Of a DNA stretch of 64,000 nt, positions 8,554-16,596 are shown piece by piece. The number at the start of each line of letters is the position of its first letter. Position 1 is the stretch's first letter. Under the pieces are notes generated by a model. That model made no database searches and was not told the origin of the DNA. It saw only the letters and a list, made by a program, of their open reading frames with translations. Location of the stretch: contig NZ_CP025263.1 in assembly GCF_002843605.1 (NCBI RefSeq), forward strand, positions 2,509,501-2,573,500, written 5' to 3'. The position numbers and the translations under genes are program-made. Origin of the DNA: Pseudomonas sp. S09G 359. Lineage in GTDB: Bacteria; Pseudomonadota; Gammaproteobacteria; Pseudomonadales; Pseudomonadaceae.

Positions 8554-10254
8554 ATGATTTCCCCCGTGAATCGACTGACCCTGGCGGTTGGCATGGTCAT
8601 CGCGACCCTGGTTGGCCAGGCGGCGGCAGCCCCGGTCGCCCCCTCGGAAAACGTCACCATCAACCTGATCCGCCTGTTGGTGCAACAAGGCGTGTTGACC
8701 CAGGACACCGCCAATGGGCTGATTGCCCAGGCCGAAAAAGAAGCCCAGCAGGCGCGGCAGGCCAATGCCGCGCCGGTGGTGGCCGCAGGCCCGACCGCTG
8801 CGCCGGGCGATGTGCGCGTGCAGTACGTGCCGCAAGCGGTGCGCGATCAGATCCGCGACCAGGTCAAAGCCGAAGTCATGGCCACCGCCAAGCAGGAAAA
8901 CTGGGCCCAGCCCAATACCTTTCCGGACTGGATCTCGCGTATCAGCTTTGATGGCGACATCCGCCTGCGCGATGAATCGCGCTACTTTTCGGGCAATAAC
9001 AGCAACAACATCACTGACTTCGCGAAGCTCAATGACACCGGCCCCTACGACGTCAACAAAAACTCCAACACCCGCTTTCCACCCTTGCTCAACACCCGCG
9101 AGGACCGTGAAAACCTGTTCCGCCTGCGCGCACGCCTGGGCATGAAAGCGGTGATTTCACCGGAATGGACCGCCGGCATCCGCATCGCCACCGGCTCCGA
9201 CAACAACCCGGTTTCCACCACCCAGACCCTCGGCGGCGGCTTCGGTAAAAAGGATATCTGGCTGGACCAGGGCTACCTGACCTGGAAAACCACGGATGAC
9301 ATGACCTTGACCGCCGGGCGCATCGGCAATCCGTTCTACTCCACCGACATGATGTACTCCAACGACCTCAACTTCGACGGCGTGGCGGCGATCTTCAACC
9401 ACAGCCTCAATAGCGAATGGGGCCTGTTCGGGACGCTCGGCGCGTTCCCGGTCGAATACACCTCCGACACCGCCAGTTCCAACGGTATCGACAAGGAAGA
9501 CAGTCAAACCAAATGGCTGTTCGGCGGGCAAATCGGTGCCGACTGGAAGATCAATCGGGCTAACCGCCTCAAGCTTGCCGCTGCCTACTACCAGTTCCAG
9601 GATATCGAAGGCGAACGCTCCAGCCCTTGCTCGCCGTGGGCCGGAGCCGCGGGTTGCGATACCGACGGCACGCGTGTGGCCTTTATGCAAAAAGGCAACA
9701 CGGTGTTCAATTTGCGCAACAACACCACCAACCCGGCCACCCCAGCCACCACGCCGGACCCGCAATTCGTCGGCCTGGCCTCCAAGTTCAACGTGCTGGA
9801 CCTCAACCTGGTCTGGGACAGCGAACTGCCCAGCGACTTCAAGCTGCGCAGCCAGGGCAACTTCATCCACAACCTGGCCTACGACAAGAACGAGATGCTC
9901 AAGCGCAGCGAGGGCGAGATCGTCAACAACATCAACAGCAAGGGCCAGTTTGAAAGTGGCGGCAATGCCTTGATGGTCTCCTTCACCCTCGGCAGCGCGC
10001 TGGAGATGCGCAAGCGCGGCGACTGGAACGTGCTGGCCGGCTACAAGTACATCCAGCCCGACGCCTTGCCCGACGGTTTCAACGACTCCTCATTTCACCT
10101 CGGCGGCACCAACGCCAAGGGTTACTTCATTGGCGGCAACTACGGCATCGACAAGAACATCTACGCCAGTGCGCGCTGGTTGAGCGCGTCCGAAGTGTAT
10201 GGCGCGCCGTTCGAAGTGGATGTGATGCAACTGGAACTCAACACGCGCTTTTAA
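8554..10254 (+). CDS. Putative outer-membrane porin
   Basis: This 566-residue protein has a signal peptide (cleavage near residue 26, AAA-AP), a helical N-terminal section (LIRLLVQQGVLTQDTANGLI, then Gln/Glu/Ala-rich to about 75) and a beta-barrel-type body starting at about 125 (ISFDGDIRLRDESRYF). It ends in an outer-membrane-type NTRF. It fits the putative-porin family found at the same place in the P. aeruginosa Pdt region. AGGAG precedes the ATG. Substrate unknown. Confidence 0.82.
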   Translation: MISPVNRLTLAVGMVIATLVGQAAAAPVAPSENVTINLIRLLVQQGVLTQDTANGLIAQAEKEAQQARQANAAPVVAAGPTAAPGDVRVQYVPQAVRDQIRDQVKAEVMATAKQENWAQPNTFPDWISRISFDGDIRLRDESRYFSGNNSNNITDFAKLNDTGPYDVNKNSNTRFPPLLNTREDRENLFRLRARLGMKAVISPEWTAGIRIATGSDNNPVSTTQTLGGGFGKKDIWLDQGYLTWKTTDDMTLTAGRIGNPFYSTDMMYSNDLNFDGVAAIFNHSLNSEWGLFGTLGAFPVEYTSDTASSNGIDKEDSQTKWLFGGQIGADWKINRANRLKLAAAYYQFQDIEGERSSPCSPWAGAAGCDTDGTRVAFMQKGNTVFNLRNNTTNPATPATTPDPQFVGLASKFNVLDLNLVWDSELPSDFKLRSQGNFIHNLAYDKNEMLKRSEGEIVNNINSKGQFESGGNALMVSFTLGSALEMRKRGDWNVLAGYKYIQPDALPDGFNDSSFHLGGTNAKGYFIGGNYGIDKNIYASARWLSASEVYGAPFEVDVMQLELNTRF

Positions 10255-10272
10255 TGCGCAGGGAGATGCCAC

Positions 10273-10899
10273 ATGAACACGCGAATCTGCGGGCTGCTGT
10301 TGCTGTTCGTCGCCACAGCGGCGTCGGCCGAAGGCATGGAGGAACGCTTGCGTACGCAATTGCGCAGCACCACCCAGCAATTGCAGGCGCTGCAAAGCGA
10401 GCAGGCCCAGGCCAGCGCGGCGCGTATCGCCGCCGAAACCCAGGCCAAACAGGCTCAGGCACAAATCAAGCAACTGACCGCCGAGCTGGAGAAAACCCGT
10501 GGCGTGGCCGAGCAAATGGCCGGCCAGCAGCAGAGTTTGCACAACCAGGCGCAAGCGCAGGTGGCGGCGAGCAACGAGCAGATCGGTAAGTTCAAGAAGG
10601 CCTATGACGAACTGCTGGTGCTGGCCAAGGGCAAGGAAGCCGAGCGCGGCCGCTTGCAGGCACAACTGAGCGAACGTGACACACAAGTGCAGCAATGTTC
10701 AGTCAAGAATCAACAGATGTACGGCGTGGCCCAGCAATTGCTCGCGGCCTACGAAAAGATCGATGTGGCCGAGGTGATGAGTATTCGCCAGCCCTTCGCC
10801 AGCGGCGCGCGGGTCAAGTTCGAGGAACTGGCCCAGGGCTTTGGCGACGATCTGTACAAGAGCCGTTTCGATGCGCCCCAGGCGGGCGTCAATCATTGA
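10273..10899 (+). CDS. Periplasmic coiled-coil protein of the Pdt-like locus
   Basis: This 208-residue protein has a signal peptide (ending ASA near residue 18) and a long Gln/Ala/Glu coiled coil (about 25-155) that contains a single Cys near residue 140. The C-terminal part (AYEKIDVAEVMSIRQPFASG) is not coiled. I recall similar DNA-repair-ATPase-like annotations for this position in Pseudomonas, which reflect only the coiled coil. It is preceded closely by the porin gene and followed by the YbjN gene. A scaffold or tether in the envelope is a reasonable guess. Confidence 0.75.
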   Translation: MNTRICGLLLLFVATAASAEGMEERLRTQLRSTTQQLQALQSEQAQASAARIAAETQAKQAQAQIKQLTAELEKTRGVAEQMAGQQQSLHNQAQAQVAASNEQIGKFKKAYDELLVLAKGKEAERGRLQAQLSERDTQVQQCSVKNQQMYGVAQQLLAAYEKIDVAEVMSIRQPFASGARVKFEELAQGFGDDLYKSRFDAPQAGVNH

Positions 10900-10918
10900 T
10901 CACAAGGAAGAACCGCAC

Positions 10919-11392
10919 ATGAACGAATTGATCATCAACGTGACCACCCAGAGCCTCACCGACCTGCTGCAAGAGGCCGGTTATCGCGTGAACCAGACCG
11001 AGCAGAACGGTATCGTGCAGTTGCTCAGCGCCAGCCAGGGCATCGGCTTTGCCGTGCGCTTCGGCAACCCGGCGGCAGAGCAGGGCAGTTATGTGGATTT
11101 CACCTACAGCTGTGCGCTGCGCATTCAAGGGGAGCTGCCCGAGGGCCTGGCCCAGGTATGGAACGCCTCGCGACGGTTCGCGCGGCTGTCGGTGCAGGGT
11201 GAATTCCTGTTGATGGAAATGGACGTGGTGGTGGCCGGTGTTGGCGCACTGCACTTGCGCAGTCAGTTGGAATTGTGGGACCGCCTGCTGCAGGAGTTTA
11301 TTGTCTACCTGCGTGAATACAGCCAGCAGGCAGCGCAGTTGCAGGCCCAGGCCGAGGCGGTGGCCACTGACGCAGAGGCACCTGTCCTGTGA
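10919..11392 (+). CDS. YbjN domain protein
   Basis: This 157-residue protein matches the YbjN fold seen in secretion-chaperone-like proteins: an N-terminal helix and strand (SLTDLLQEAGYRVNQTEQNG), a central RFARLSVQGEFLLMEMDVVV strand-helix unit and a C-terminal helix. The open frame extends 26 codons upstream, but the ATG at 10919 was chosen because AAGGAAG lies 8 nt before it. The stop overlaps the GTG start of the PpiC gene. Its place in the envelope operon suggests a chaperone or regulatory role. Confidence 0.78.
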   Translation: MNELIINVTTQSLTDLLQEAGYRVNQTEQNGIVQLLSASQGIGFAVRFGNPAAEQGSYVDFTYSCALRIQGELPEGLAQVWNASRRFARLSVQGEFLLMEMDVVVAGVGALHLRSQLELWDRLLQEFIVYLREYSQQAAQLQAQAEAVATDAEAPVL

Positions 11393-12330
11393 AGAAGCCA
11401 ACCCTGATGGTCGGCGCGGGTGCGCTGGCCTTGCTGGTGGTGGCGGTGGGGTTGAGCGTACGCCCAGGCAGCGACCCGGTGGCCGCGCAACAACCGGCGC
11501 CGGCGCTCAGCCCTGCACCGAGCGGGCCGGCGGTGGCACGCCTGGGCAACCAGCAAATCGACCTGCCGGAGCTGAAAACCGTACTCGCCAGCCTGCCGGC
11601 CGAGTCCCGCGAGCAATTACGCGGTAACCGTGGCGCGCTGGAAACCTGGCTGCGCTCACGCTTGGCGCAAAAGGCCGTGCTCGAACAGGCTGACGCCCAG
11701 GGCTGGCGCCAACGCCCCGAGGTGGAACAGCAGACCCGCGCCGCCACCGAACAGATCGTGTTTCGCGACTACATGCTGTCGGTCAGCCAGGTGCCGGCCG
11801 ATTACCCCAGTGCCGCCGAACTGCAACAGGCTTATGACAGCGGCAAGGCGCAATGGGTAACGCCGCCGATGTACCGGGTGAGTCAGATTTTCCTCGCGGT
11901 GAATGACCCACAAAGCGCCGACGCCGTGCGCCGCCAGGCCCAGGAACTGAGCCGCCGTGCCCAGGCGGCGCCGGGTGATTTTGCCGCCTTGGCGACGCAA
12001 TATTCCCAGGACCCGGACACCGCCGCGCGCGGTGGCGATTCGGGCATGCAGCCGTTGCAGCAACTGGTGCCGCAGGTGCGCGAGGCGGTGTCGAAGCTCA
12101 AGGTCGGTGCCGTATCGGACGTGGTGCAGAGCGGGGCGGGCTTCCATGTGCTCAAGCTCACCGGCCAGCAACCGGCGCGTACCGCGAGCCTCGACGAATT
12201 GCGCGAACGCCTGACCCAGGCCCTGCGCGTCCAGCGCCAGGAGCAGATTGCCAAGGCCTATCTGGAAGGCATGCTCAACACCGCGACGTTGAGCATCGAC
12301 GGTGCCGAGTTGAACAAAGTGCTGGAGTAA
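11389..12330 (+). CDS. PpiC-type peptidyl-prolyl cis-trans isomerase (parvulin)
   Basis: This 313-residue protein begins with a GTG that overlaps the previous stop as GTGA. It has an N-terminal membrane anchor or signal (residues 5-22), a SurA-like helical chaperone region (about 50-150) and a parvulin domain (about 165-265) with YRVSQIFLAV, DPDTAARGGDSG and GAGFHVLKLTG motifs. It should assist folding of exported proteins in the periplasm. The genes of this locus (barrel proteins TpsB and porin) are plausible clients. Confidence 0.88.
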   Translation: MKKPTLMVGAGALALLVVAVGLSVRPGSDPVAAQQPAPALSPAPSGPAVARLGNQQIDLPELKTVLASLPAESREQLRGNRGALETWLRSRLAQKAVLEQADAQGWRQRPEVEQQTRAATEQIVFRDYMLSVSQVPADYPSAAELQQAYDSGKAQWVTPPMYRVSQIFLAVNDPQSADAVRRQAQELSRRAQAAPGDFAALATQYSQDPDTAARGGDSGMQPLQQLVPQVREAVSKLKVGAVSDVVQSGAGFHVLKLTGQQPARTASLDELRERLTQALRVQRQEQIAKAYLEGMLNTATLSIDGAELNKVLE

Positions 12331-12381
12331 CACGCGCCAACCCGCATTGGATGCATCGACCGACAAGACAGGGAGTCTCAC

Positions 12382-13359
12382 ATGGCATTACTGGAACCGT
12401 CCGGCCAACCAGGGCCTTCGGCCTATCGCGCACCCGCCGAGTCGCGCAGCAGCTGGTTGGCGCTGGCCAACGAGATCGACCCGGAGGTGGCACGTTATTT
12501 CCTGGTGAGCGCGCGTTGCGGCTGTTTCATGCAGGCGGCGCGCAGCCTGAATATCAAGGCGACCCTGCTGCGCAAGCGCCTGGCGCAGCTTGAGGAACAG
12601 GTGCGGCATGCGTTGTTCTGCTACCAGGGCAACGGCCTGGTGCTCAGCCGCGACGGCCAGCAATTACAGGCTCAGTTGGTTGCCCTGGCCCACGCGCGGC
12701 GCTTGCCGGTGGTAGAGCAGCCGCTGATCCGCCTGGCGGTCGCCGAGCCGATCCTGCATGACATCCTCGGTCGCGACCTGATTGCCTTGCTGCGGCGCAA
12801 CGCCAGCGTGCGCCTGGAGATCATCTCCCTCGACAGCCACCTGTCGCTGCAGGCGGTGGACGTGGATGTGGTGCTATGGCTGGCGGACGGCGACAGCCCG
12901 GTGCCTGGCCCGAGCTTTGCCACCAAACCGCCCCGGGCTCTCGCGCGCCTGCAGTATCTGCCGCATATCGCCAAGCGTTACTCACGACTGACCACGCGGC
13001 CGGACAGCGTGGAGGATTTGACCGACTACATGCTGGTGCAATGGCAGCCGGATGCGCAGGTGGATGCATTGCAGCCTTGGAACCAGGTGGTGCAACAGCG
13101 GCTGGCGGCGGTGGTGCAGGTGCAGGCGTATTCGCTGATGCTGGAGATGATCCGCTGCGGCGCCTGCATCGGGTTGCTGCCGCATTACATGAGTAGCTTT
13201 GACCGGGGGTTGGTGGCGTTGCCGGGGTTACTGGGTGAGAGCATGCAGCGTCGGGTTTGGTTGGCGGTGAATGCGCAGATAAAGGATGCGGAGGCGGTGC
13301 AGGGGGTTGTGGAGTTGATTGTGGGGACGTTTGAGGGGCGGCGGGAGTGGTTTGATTGA
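12382..13359 (+). CDS. LysR family regulator closing the Pdt-like locus
   Basis: This 325-residue protein has an N-terminal LysR HTH (residues about 35-95: ARYFLVSARCGCFMQAARSL, then RKRLAQLEEQV) and an effector-binding domain. GGGAG precedes the ATG at 12382. It lies in the same direction 51 nt after ppiC, in the position of a LysR gene in the P. aeruginosa PA0690-PA0701 block. LysR proteins usually control adjacent genes. No T-N11-A site was assigned. Confidence 0.85.
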   Translation: MALLEPSGQPGPSAYRAPAESRSSWLALANEIDPEVARYFLVSARCGCFMQAARSLNIKATLLRKRLAQLEEQVRHALFCYQGNGLVLSRDGQQLQAQLVALAHARRLPVVEQPLIRLAVAEPILHDILGRDLIALLRRNASVRLEIISLDSHLSLQAVDVDVVLWLADGDSPVPGPSFATKPPRALARLQYLPHIAKRYSRLTTRPDSVEDLTDYMLVQWQPDAQVDALQPWNQVVQQRLAAVVQVQAYSLMLEMIRCGACIGLLPHYMSSFDRGLVALPGLLGESMQRRVWLAVNAQIKDAEAVQGVVELIVGTFEGRREWFD

Positions 13360-13373
13360 CTGGGGGGGCAACA

Positions 13374-13604
13374 CTCGGCACCTCGCTTAGGCTCGGTGTG
13401 CGGCCAGCTTTTGATCTGCTCTGCTTTGGCTATTGATCTTGATCTTAGGCGCCCCGTTAACCACGCTGGCCGAAAACAGGTAGTACGGAGCGGGTAAACC
13501 GGCAGGACGCCGGTTTAGCCGCGACGGGGCAGGGACGCCCCGTCGCGGCGGCCCGCTCCGTAGTACCTGTTTTCGGGCACACCGAGCGTGAGCGAGGTGC
13601 CGAG
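13374..13604. repeat. Nested cloverleaf-like palindromic repeat
   Basis: A layered inverted repeat fills a 507-nt gap without genes. Outer arms pair 13374-13401 with 13577-13604 (CTCGGCACCTCGC against GCGAGGTGCCGAG, imperfect in the middle). A second, exact 24-bp pair is 13471-13494 with 13552-13575. Inside it lie two further hairpins: 13495-13517 (TAAACCGGC stem, AGGAC loop) and 13518-13549 (13-bp GC stem). Conserved flank modules continue to about 13672, with AAAGTGACCCGCTGTAAGGG. The structure would fold as a cruciform or structured RNA. A decayed relative is at 2.86-3.14 kb. Confidence 0.75.
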
Positions 13605-13866
13605 TGGTGGGGCAAGAGCATTTTGGTTACTTTTGTGCTTTTCAAAAGTGACCCGCTGTAAGGGCGGAACCCTACTCAGCCGTTACCGCAGCAACGGATA
13701 TGTACACATAAGGGGTGAAGCAGGCTCTGGCCTACGGCTGTAGGGCCGCATACAGTGGCGCGACCGCGCCGGCATCGAACCGGCTTGCTCTTTCATGTTC
13801 GTTGTAACATGTGAAACAACTTTGCCGGTCTACGCTGACTGCGCTTCGAAACCGAGTGAAATAGCC

Positions 13867-14454
13867 ATGCAGGCCACCCGTTTGACCCTTATTTGCCATG
13901 CCGTGACGCCGCTGCAGAAACAGGGGCGTTTCCCCGATGACGAGTCGGTGGCGATGGATTGGCAGGGTGCGGCGTTGTCCCTGGCCGGGCGCTACAAAAA
14001 AAGCCCGCGCCTGGTGTGCGGGCCGGAGGCACGAACCCGGCAGACGGCAGGTTTGTTCGGCGCGCACCCAGTGATTGAAGACGCTCTGCACGACGCTGAT
14101 TTTGGCGCTTGGAAAGGCCAGGCCATCGGGGACATTGAAAGTGCGCAACTCGATGCCTGGCTTACCGACAGCACCAGCGCGCCCCATGGCGGCGAATCGG
14201 TGCAGCAGATCTGTGGGCGGGTGGCACAGTGGCTGAAATCCCTTGAAACCGAGCCTGGCCATGTAGTCGCTGTGACTCACCCGTTTGTCATCCGGGCTGC
14301 ACTGCTGAACGTGCTGCAGCTGCCGATGACGATGTTTTATCGGATCGACGTCGAGCCCCTGGCCATCACCGAGCTGCGCTTTAACAGCGTGTGGCGCTTG
14401 CGCCTGGAGACTCACATGGCAAAATCGTCGCCCCGCAATGAGAGCAACCCATGA
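13867..14454 (+). CDS. Histidine phosphatase superfamily protein, altered RHG motif
   Basis: This 195-residue protein has the phosphoglycerate-mutase-like fold. The usual RHG at the N-terminus reads CHA (residues 10-12, LTLICHAVTPLQ), so the phospho-acceptor His11 is kept but the neighbouring Arg and Gly are lost. The second His is at 138 (AVTHPF), and GPEARTRQTA supplies an Arg. The frame is open from 13795, but the ATG at 13867 fits the family N-terminus. The stop overlaps the cobF start by 4 nt, which suggests a role linked to cobalamin (CobC-like), although activity is uncertain given the motif change. Confidence 0.8.
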   Translation: MQATRLTLICHAVTPLQKQGRFPDDESVAMDWQGAALSLAGRYKKSPRLVCGPEARTRQTAGLFGAHPVIEDALHDADFGAWKGQAIGDIESAQLDAWLTDSTSAPHGGESVQQICGRVAQWLKSLETEPGHVVAVTHPFVIRAALLNVLQLPMTMFYRIDVEPLAITELRFNSVWRLRLETHMAKSSPRNESNP

Positions 14455-15206
14455 AACGCATCCTGATCATCGGCATTGGCGCCGGCAACCCTGACTACAT
14501 CACGATGCAGGCCGTGAAGGCGCTGAACCGCACCGACGTGTTCTTCCTGATGGACAAGGGCCAGAGCAAAGACAAGCTGATCGACCTGCGCCGTGAGATC
14601 TGCGAAACCTATATCACCGAGCCCGGCTATCGTTTTGTCGAGGCTGATTGCCCTGAGCGCGTGCGCGGTGATATCGACTACACCACGGCCGTGCGCGACC
14701 TTAACCGCGACAAGCAGCAGACGTTTGAACGCATGATCAATGAGGAAATGGCCGACGATGAAGTGGGCGCTTTCCTGGCCTGGGGCGACCCGGCGCTGTA
14801 CGACAGCACCATTCGTATCCTGCAGGCGATCCTGGCCAGTGGCCGCTGCACCTTCGAATTCGAAGTGATCCCCGGCATCACCAGCGTGCAGGCCCTCGCA
14901 GCCCAGCACAAGGTGGCGCTGAACCGCATCGGCAAGTCCATCGAAATCACCACCGGGCGCCGCCTGGCCGCGGGGCAGGCGAGTGATGCCGATACCCTGG
15001 TGGTGATGCTCGACGCCGAGGACTCCTACCGCACGGTGGCCGATCAGGACCTGGATATTTACTGGGGCGCCTACCTGGGCACGCCGGATGAGATTCTCAT
15101 CAGCGGTAAAGTCAGTGACGTGGCCGAAGAAATCCAACGGGTGCGCAAGGCGGCGCGCCTGGAAAATGGCTGGATCATGGACACTTACTTGTTGCGCAAA
15201 CCCTGA
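14451..15206 (+). CDS. cobF: Precorrin-6A synthase (deacetylating) CobF
   Basis: This 251-residue SAM-dependent tetrapyrrole methylase has the glycine-rich N-terminal loop (IIGIGAGNPDYITMQAVKAL), a LAWGDPALYDS motif near residue 105, and the EVIPGITSVQALAA motif near residue 140. CobF methylates C-1 of precorrin-5 with loss of the acetyl group in the aerobic cobalamin pathway. It is coupled to the upstream phosphatase-like gene by an ATGA-type overlap. No cobalamin riboswitch was recognised upstream. Confidence 0.92.
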   Translation: MKRILIIGIGAGNPDYITMQAVKALNRTDVFFLMDKGQSKDKLIDLRREICETYITEPGYRFVEADCPERVRGDIDYTTAVRDLNRDKQQTFERMINEEMADDEVGAFLAWGDPALYDSTIRILQAILASGRCTFEFEVIPGITSVQALAAQHKVALNRIGKSIEITTGRRLAAGQASDADTLVVMLDAEDSYRTVADQDLDIYWGAYLGTPDEILISGKVSDVAEEIQRVRKAARLENGWIMDTYLLRKP

Positions 15207-15217
15207 GGTAACGTCCC

Positions 15218-15937
15218 ATGCTCAAACTGTTTGCTCTGGCACTGACCCTGCTGGCCGGTGCCGCCCAGGCCGACGCCAGCCTGCGTACCGACTTGCCGTT
15301 GGCGTACCTGGAACAGACCCAGGGCGACGCGCGTAACCAGCCATTGGTGATTTTCCTGCACGGGTTTGGCAGCAACGAGGAAGACCTGTTCGGCATCAAG
15401 GACGCGCTGCCGTCGACTTGGACCTACCTGTCGGCCCGCGCGCCGATGCCGGTGGACCCCCACGGTTATCGCTGGTTTACCAAGACCACTGGCGACGCCG
15501 ATTACAACGGCGAGACCGCCGACCTGCAACGCAGCGCCAGGCTGATCGAAGACTTTGTGACCCAGGCCACGGCCAAGTACCACACCCAAAGTGATCGGGT
15601 GTTCCTGGTGGGGTTCAGCCAGGGCGCGATCATGTCCTATGAGGTCGGGCTGCGTAAGCCTACGTTGGTGCGTGGGATTGCGGCGCTGAGCGGCAGCGTG
15701 TTGCCGGTGCTCAAGGCTGAGCTGAAGCCGGATGAACGTTTGAACCGGCTGTCGATCTTTATCGGCCATGGCACGTTGGATCAGGCTTTGCCCTATGCCT
15801 CGGCGACGCGGGCGAACGAGGTGCTGACCGGGCTGGGGCTGAAGCCTGAGTTTCATGGGTATCCAGGGATGCCGCATACCATCAGTGAGGCGGAAGTGCA
15901 GGACCTGAAAGCCTGGTTGGAAAAGAACCTAAGATAA
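15218..15937 (+). CDS. Exported alpha/beta hydrolase (phospholipase/carboxylesterase family)
   Basis: This 239-residue protein has a signal peptide (ends AQA near residue 18) and the alpha/beta-hydrolase motifs: LHGFGSNEEDL oxyanion region (47-57), nucleophile Ser134 in GFSQG, Asp188 (GTLDQALPY) and His220 (GMPHTIS). The family hydrolyses short carboxylic esters. It starts 11 nt after cobF in the same direction but has no clear link with cobalamin. Confidence 0.87.
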   Translation: MLKLFALALTLLAGAAQADASLRTDLPLAYLEQTQGDARNQPLVIFLHGFGSNEEDLFGIKDALPSTWTYLSARAPMPVDPHGYRWFTKTTGDADYNGETADLQRSARLIEDFVTQATAKYHTQSDRVFLVGFSQGAIMSYEVGLRKPTLVRGIAALSGSVLPVLKAELKPDERLNRLSIFIGHGTLDQALPYASATRANEVLTGLGLKPEFHGYPGMPHTISEAEVQDLKAWLEKNLR

Positions 15938-15969
15938 TCACAGTTTTAAATGTGGGAGGGGCGATCGGC

Positions 15970-16524
15970 TTACTTACCGCCAGTGATCTGCTTCACCAAC
16001 GCCGCATGCCCCTTGGCATCGTCGGCCCGCGAAATCGCCTGAATCACCAGCAGATGGTTGCCCGAACCGCCAAGGAAGGTGGAGTTCAGGGTCTTGCCGC
16101 CGCCCTGGGTGGCGGTGCTGTCCACCTGGCGCAGGCCGAGCCCTTTGAACGTGAGTTTTTTCTCGTTCAGTTTCTTGAAGTCGGGCAGGGCGGCGCGCTG
16201 GTCCTTGACGAACCCGGCCACGGCGCCGTCCAGGAATTGCGGGTCGTTATCCCCGATGGTTACCCCGTCGTTGCGCAGCGTTTCGGCGACGATCACCACA
16301 CTTTTCGTGGTTTGGTTGGCGTACATCGTGCCTTGGGTGTCGGCGGTACCGTCTTCGGCCTTGCCGGCCGGCAGGGTGTCGGCGGTGTAGGCCTTGGGCA
16401 GGTTGAAGGAAAACTTACCGCCCAAGGTGGAGATGGTTTGCGTGCTCGGTTTGGCGGCGGCGAATACGCTACCGGCGCTGAGCGCAAGGGCCAGCAGGAC
16501 TGCGGTCTTGGTGAGGGTGGCCAT
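15970..16524 (-). CDS. Small exported protein, DcrB/PsbP-like
   Basis: This 184-residue protein has a signal peptide (residues 1-22, SVFA-A) and a compact alpha/beta domain with TLGGKFSFNLPKAYTADTLP near the start and GSGNHLLVIQAISRADDA near the end. This pattern recalls the DcrB/PsbP-like fold of periplasmic proteins. Function is unknown. It is convergent with the esterase gene and follows the antiporter gene on the same strand. Confidence 0.72.
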   Translation of the reverse strand: MATLTKTAVLLALALSAGSVFAAAKPSTQTISTLGGKFSFNLPKAYTADTLPAGKAEDGTADTQGTMYANQTTKSVVIVAETLRNDGVTIGDNDPQFLDGAVAGFVKDQRAALPDFKKLNEKKLTFKGLGLRQVDSTATQGGGKTLNSTFLGGSGNHLLVIQAISRADDAKGHAALVKQITGGK

Positions 16525-16537
16525 GAAGCGCTCCGGT

Positions 16538-16589
16538 GATGAACGAATTTGCGCCGTATTCTGTCAGAAAAATCGCAAAATCGTTCATC
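16538..16589. other. Imperfect inverted repeat between antiporter and exported-protein genes
   Basis: GATGAACGA-AT-TTGCG pairs with CGCAA-AA-TCGTTCATC across a 20-nt loop. It spans the gap between the antiporter stop and the start of the next minus-strand gene. There is no U-run, so it could be an operator or an attenuating hairpin rather than a standard terminator. Confidence 0.4.
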
Positions 16590-16596
16590 CCCAGCC

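Noticed and set aside
13680..13866. Cobalamin riboswitch before the cobF operon
   Set aside because: No B12-box-like sequence or the expected multi-stem layout was found.
15947..15965. Single REP half-sites (also near 39472 and 43162)
   Set aside because: Only one arm with the TGTGGGAGGGG type sequence is present, too little to list as separate elements.
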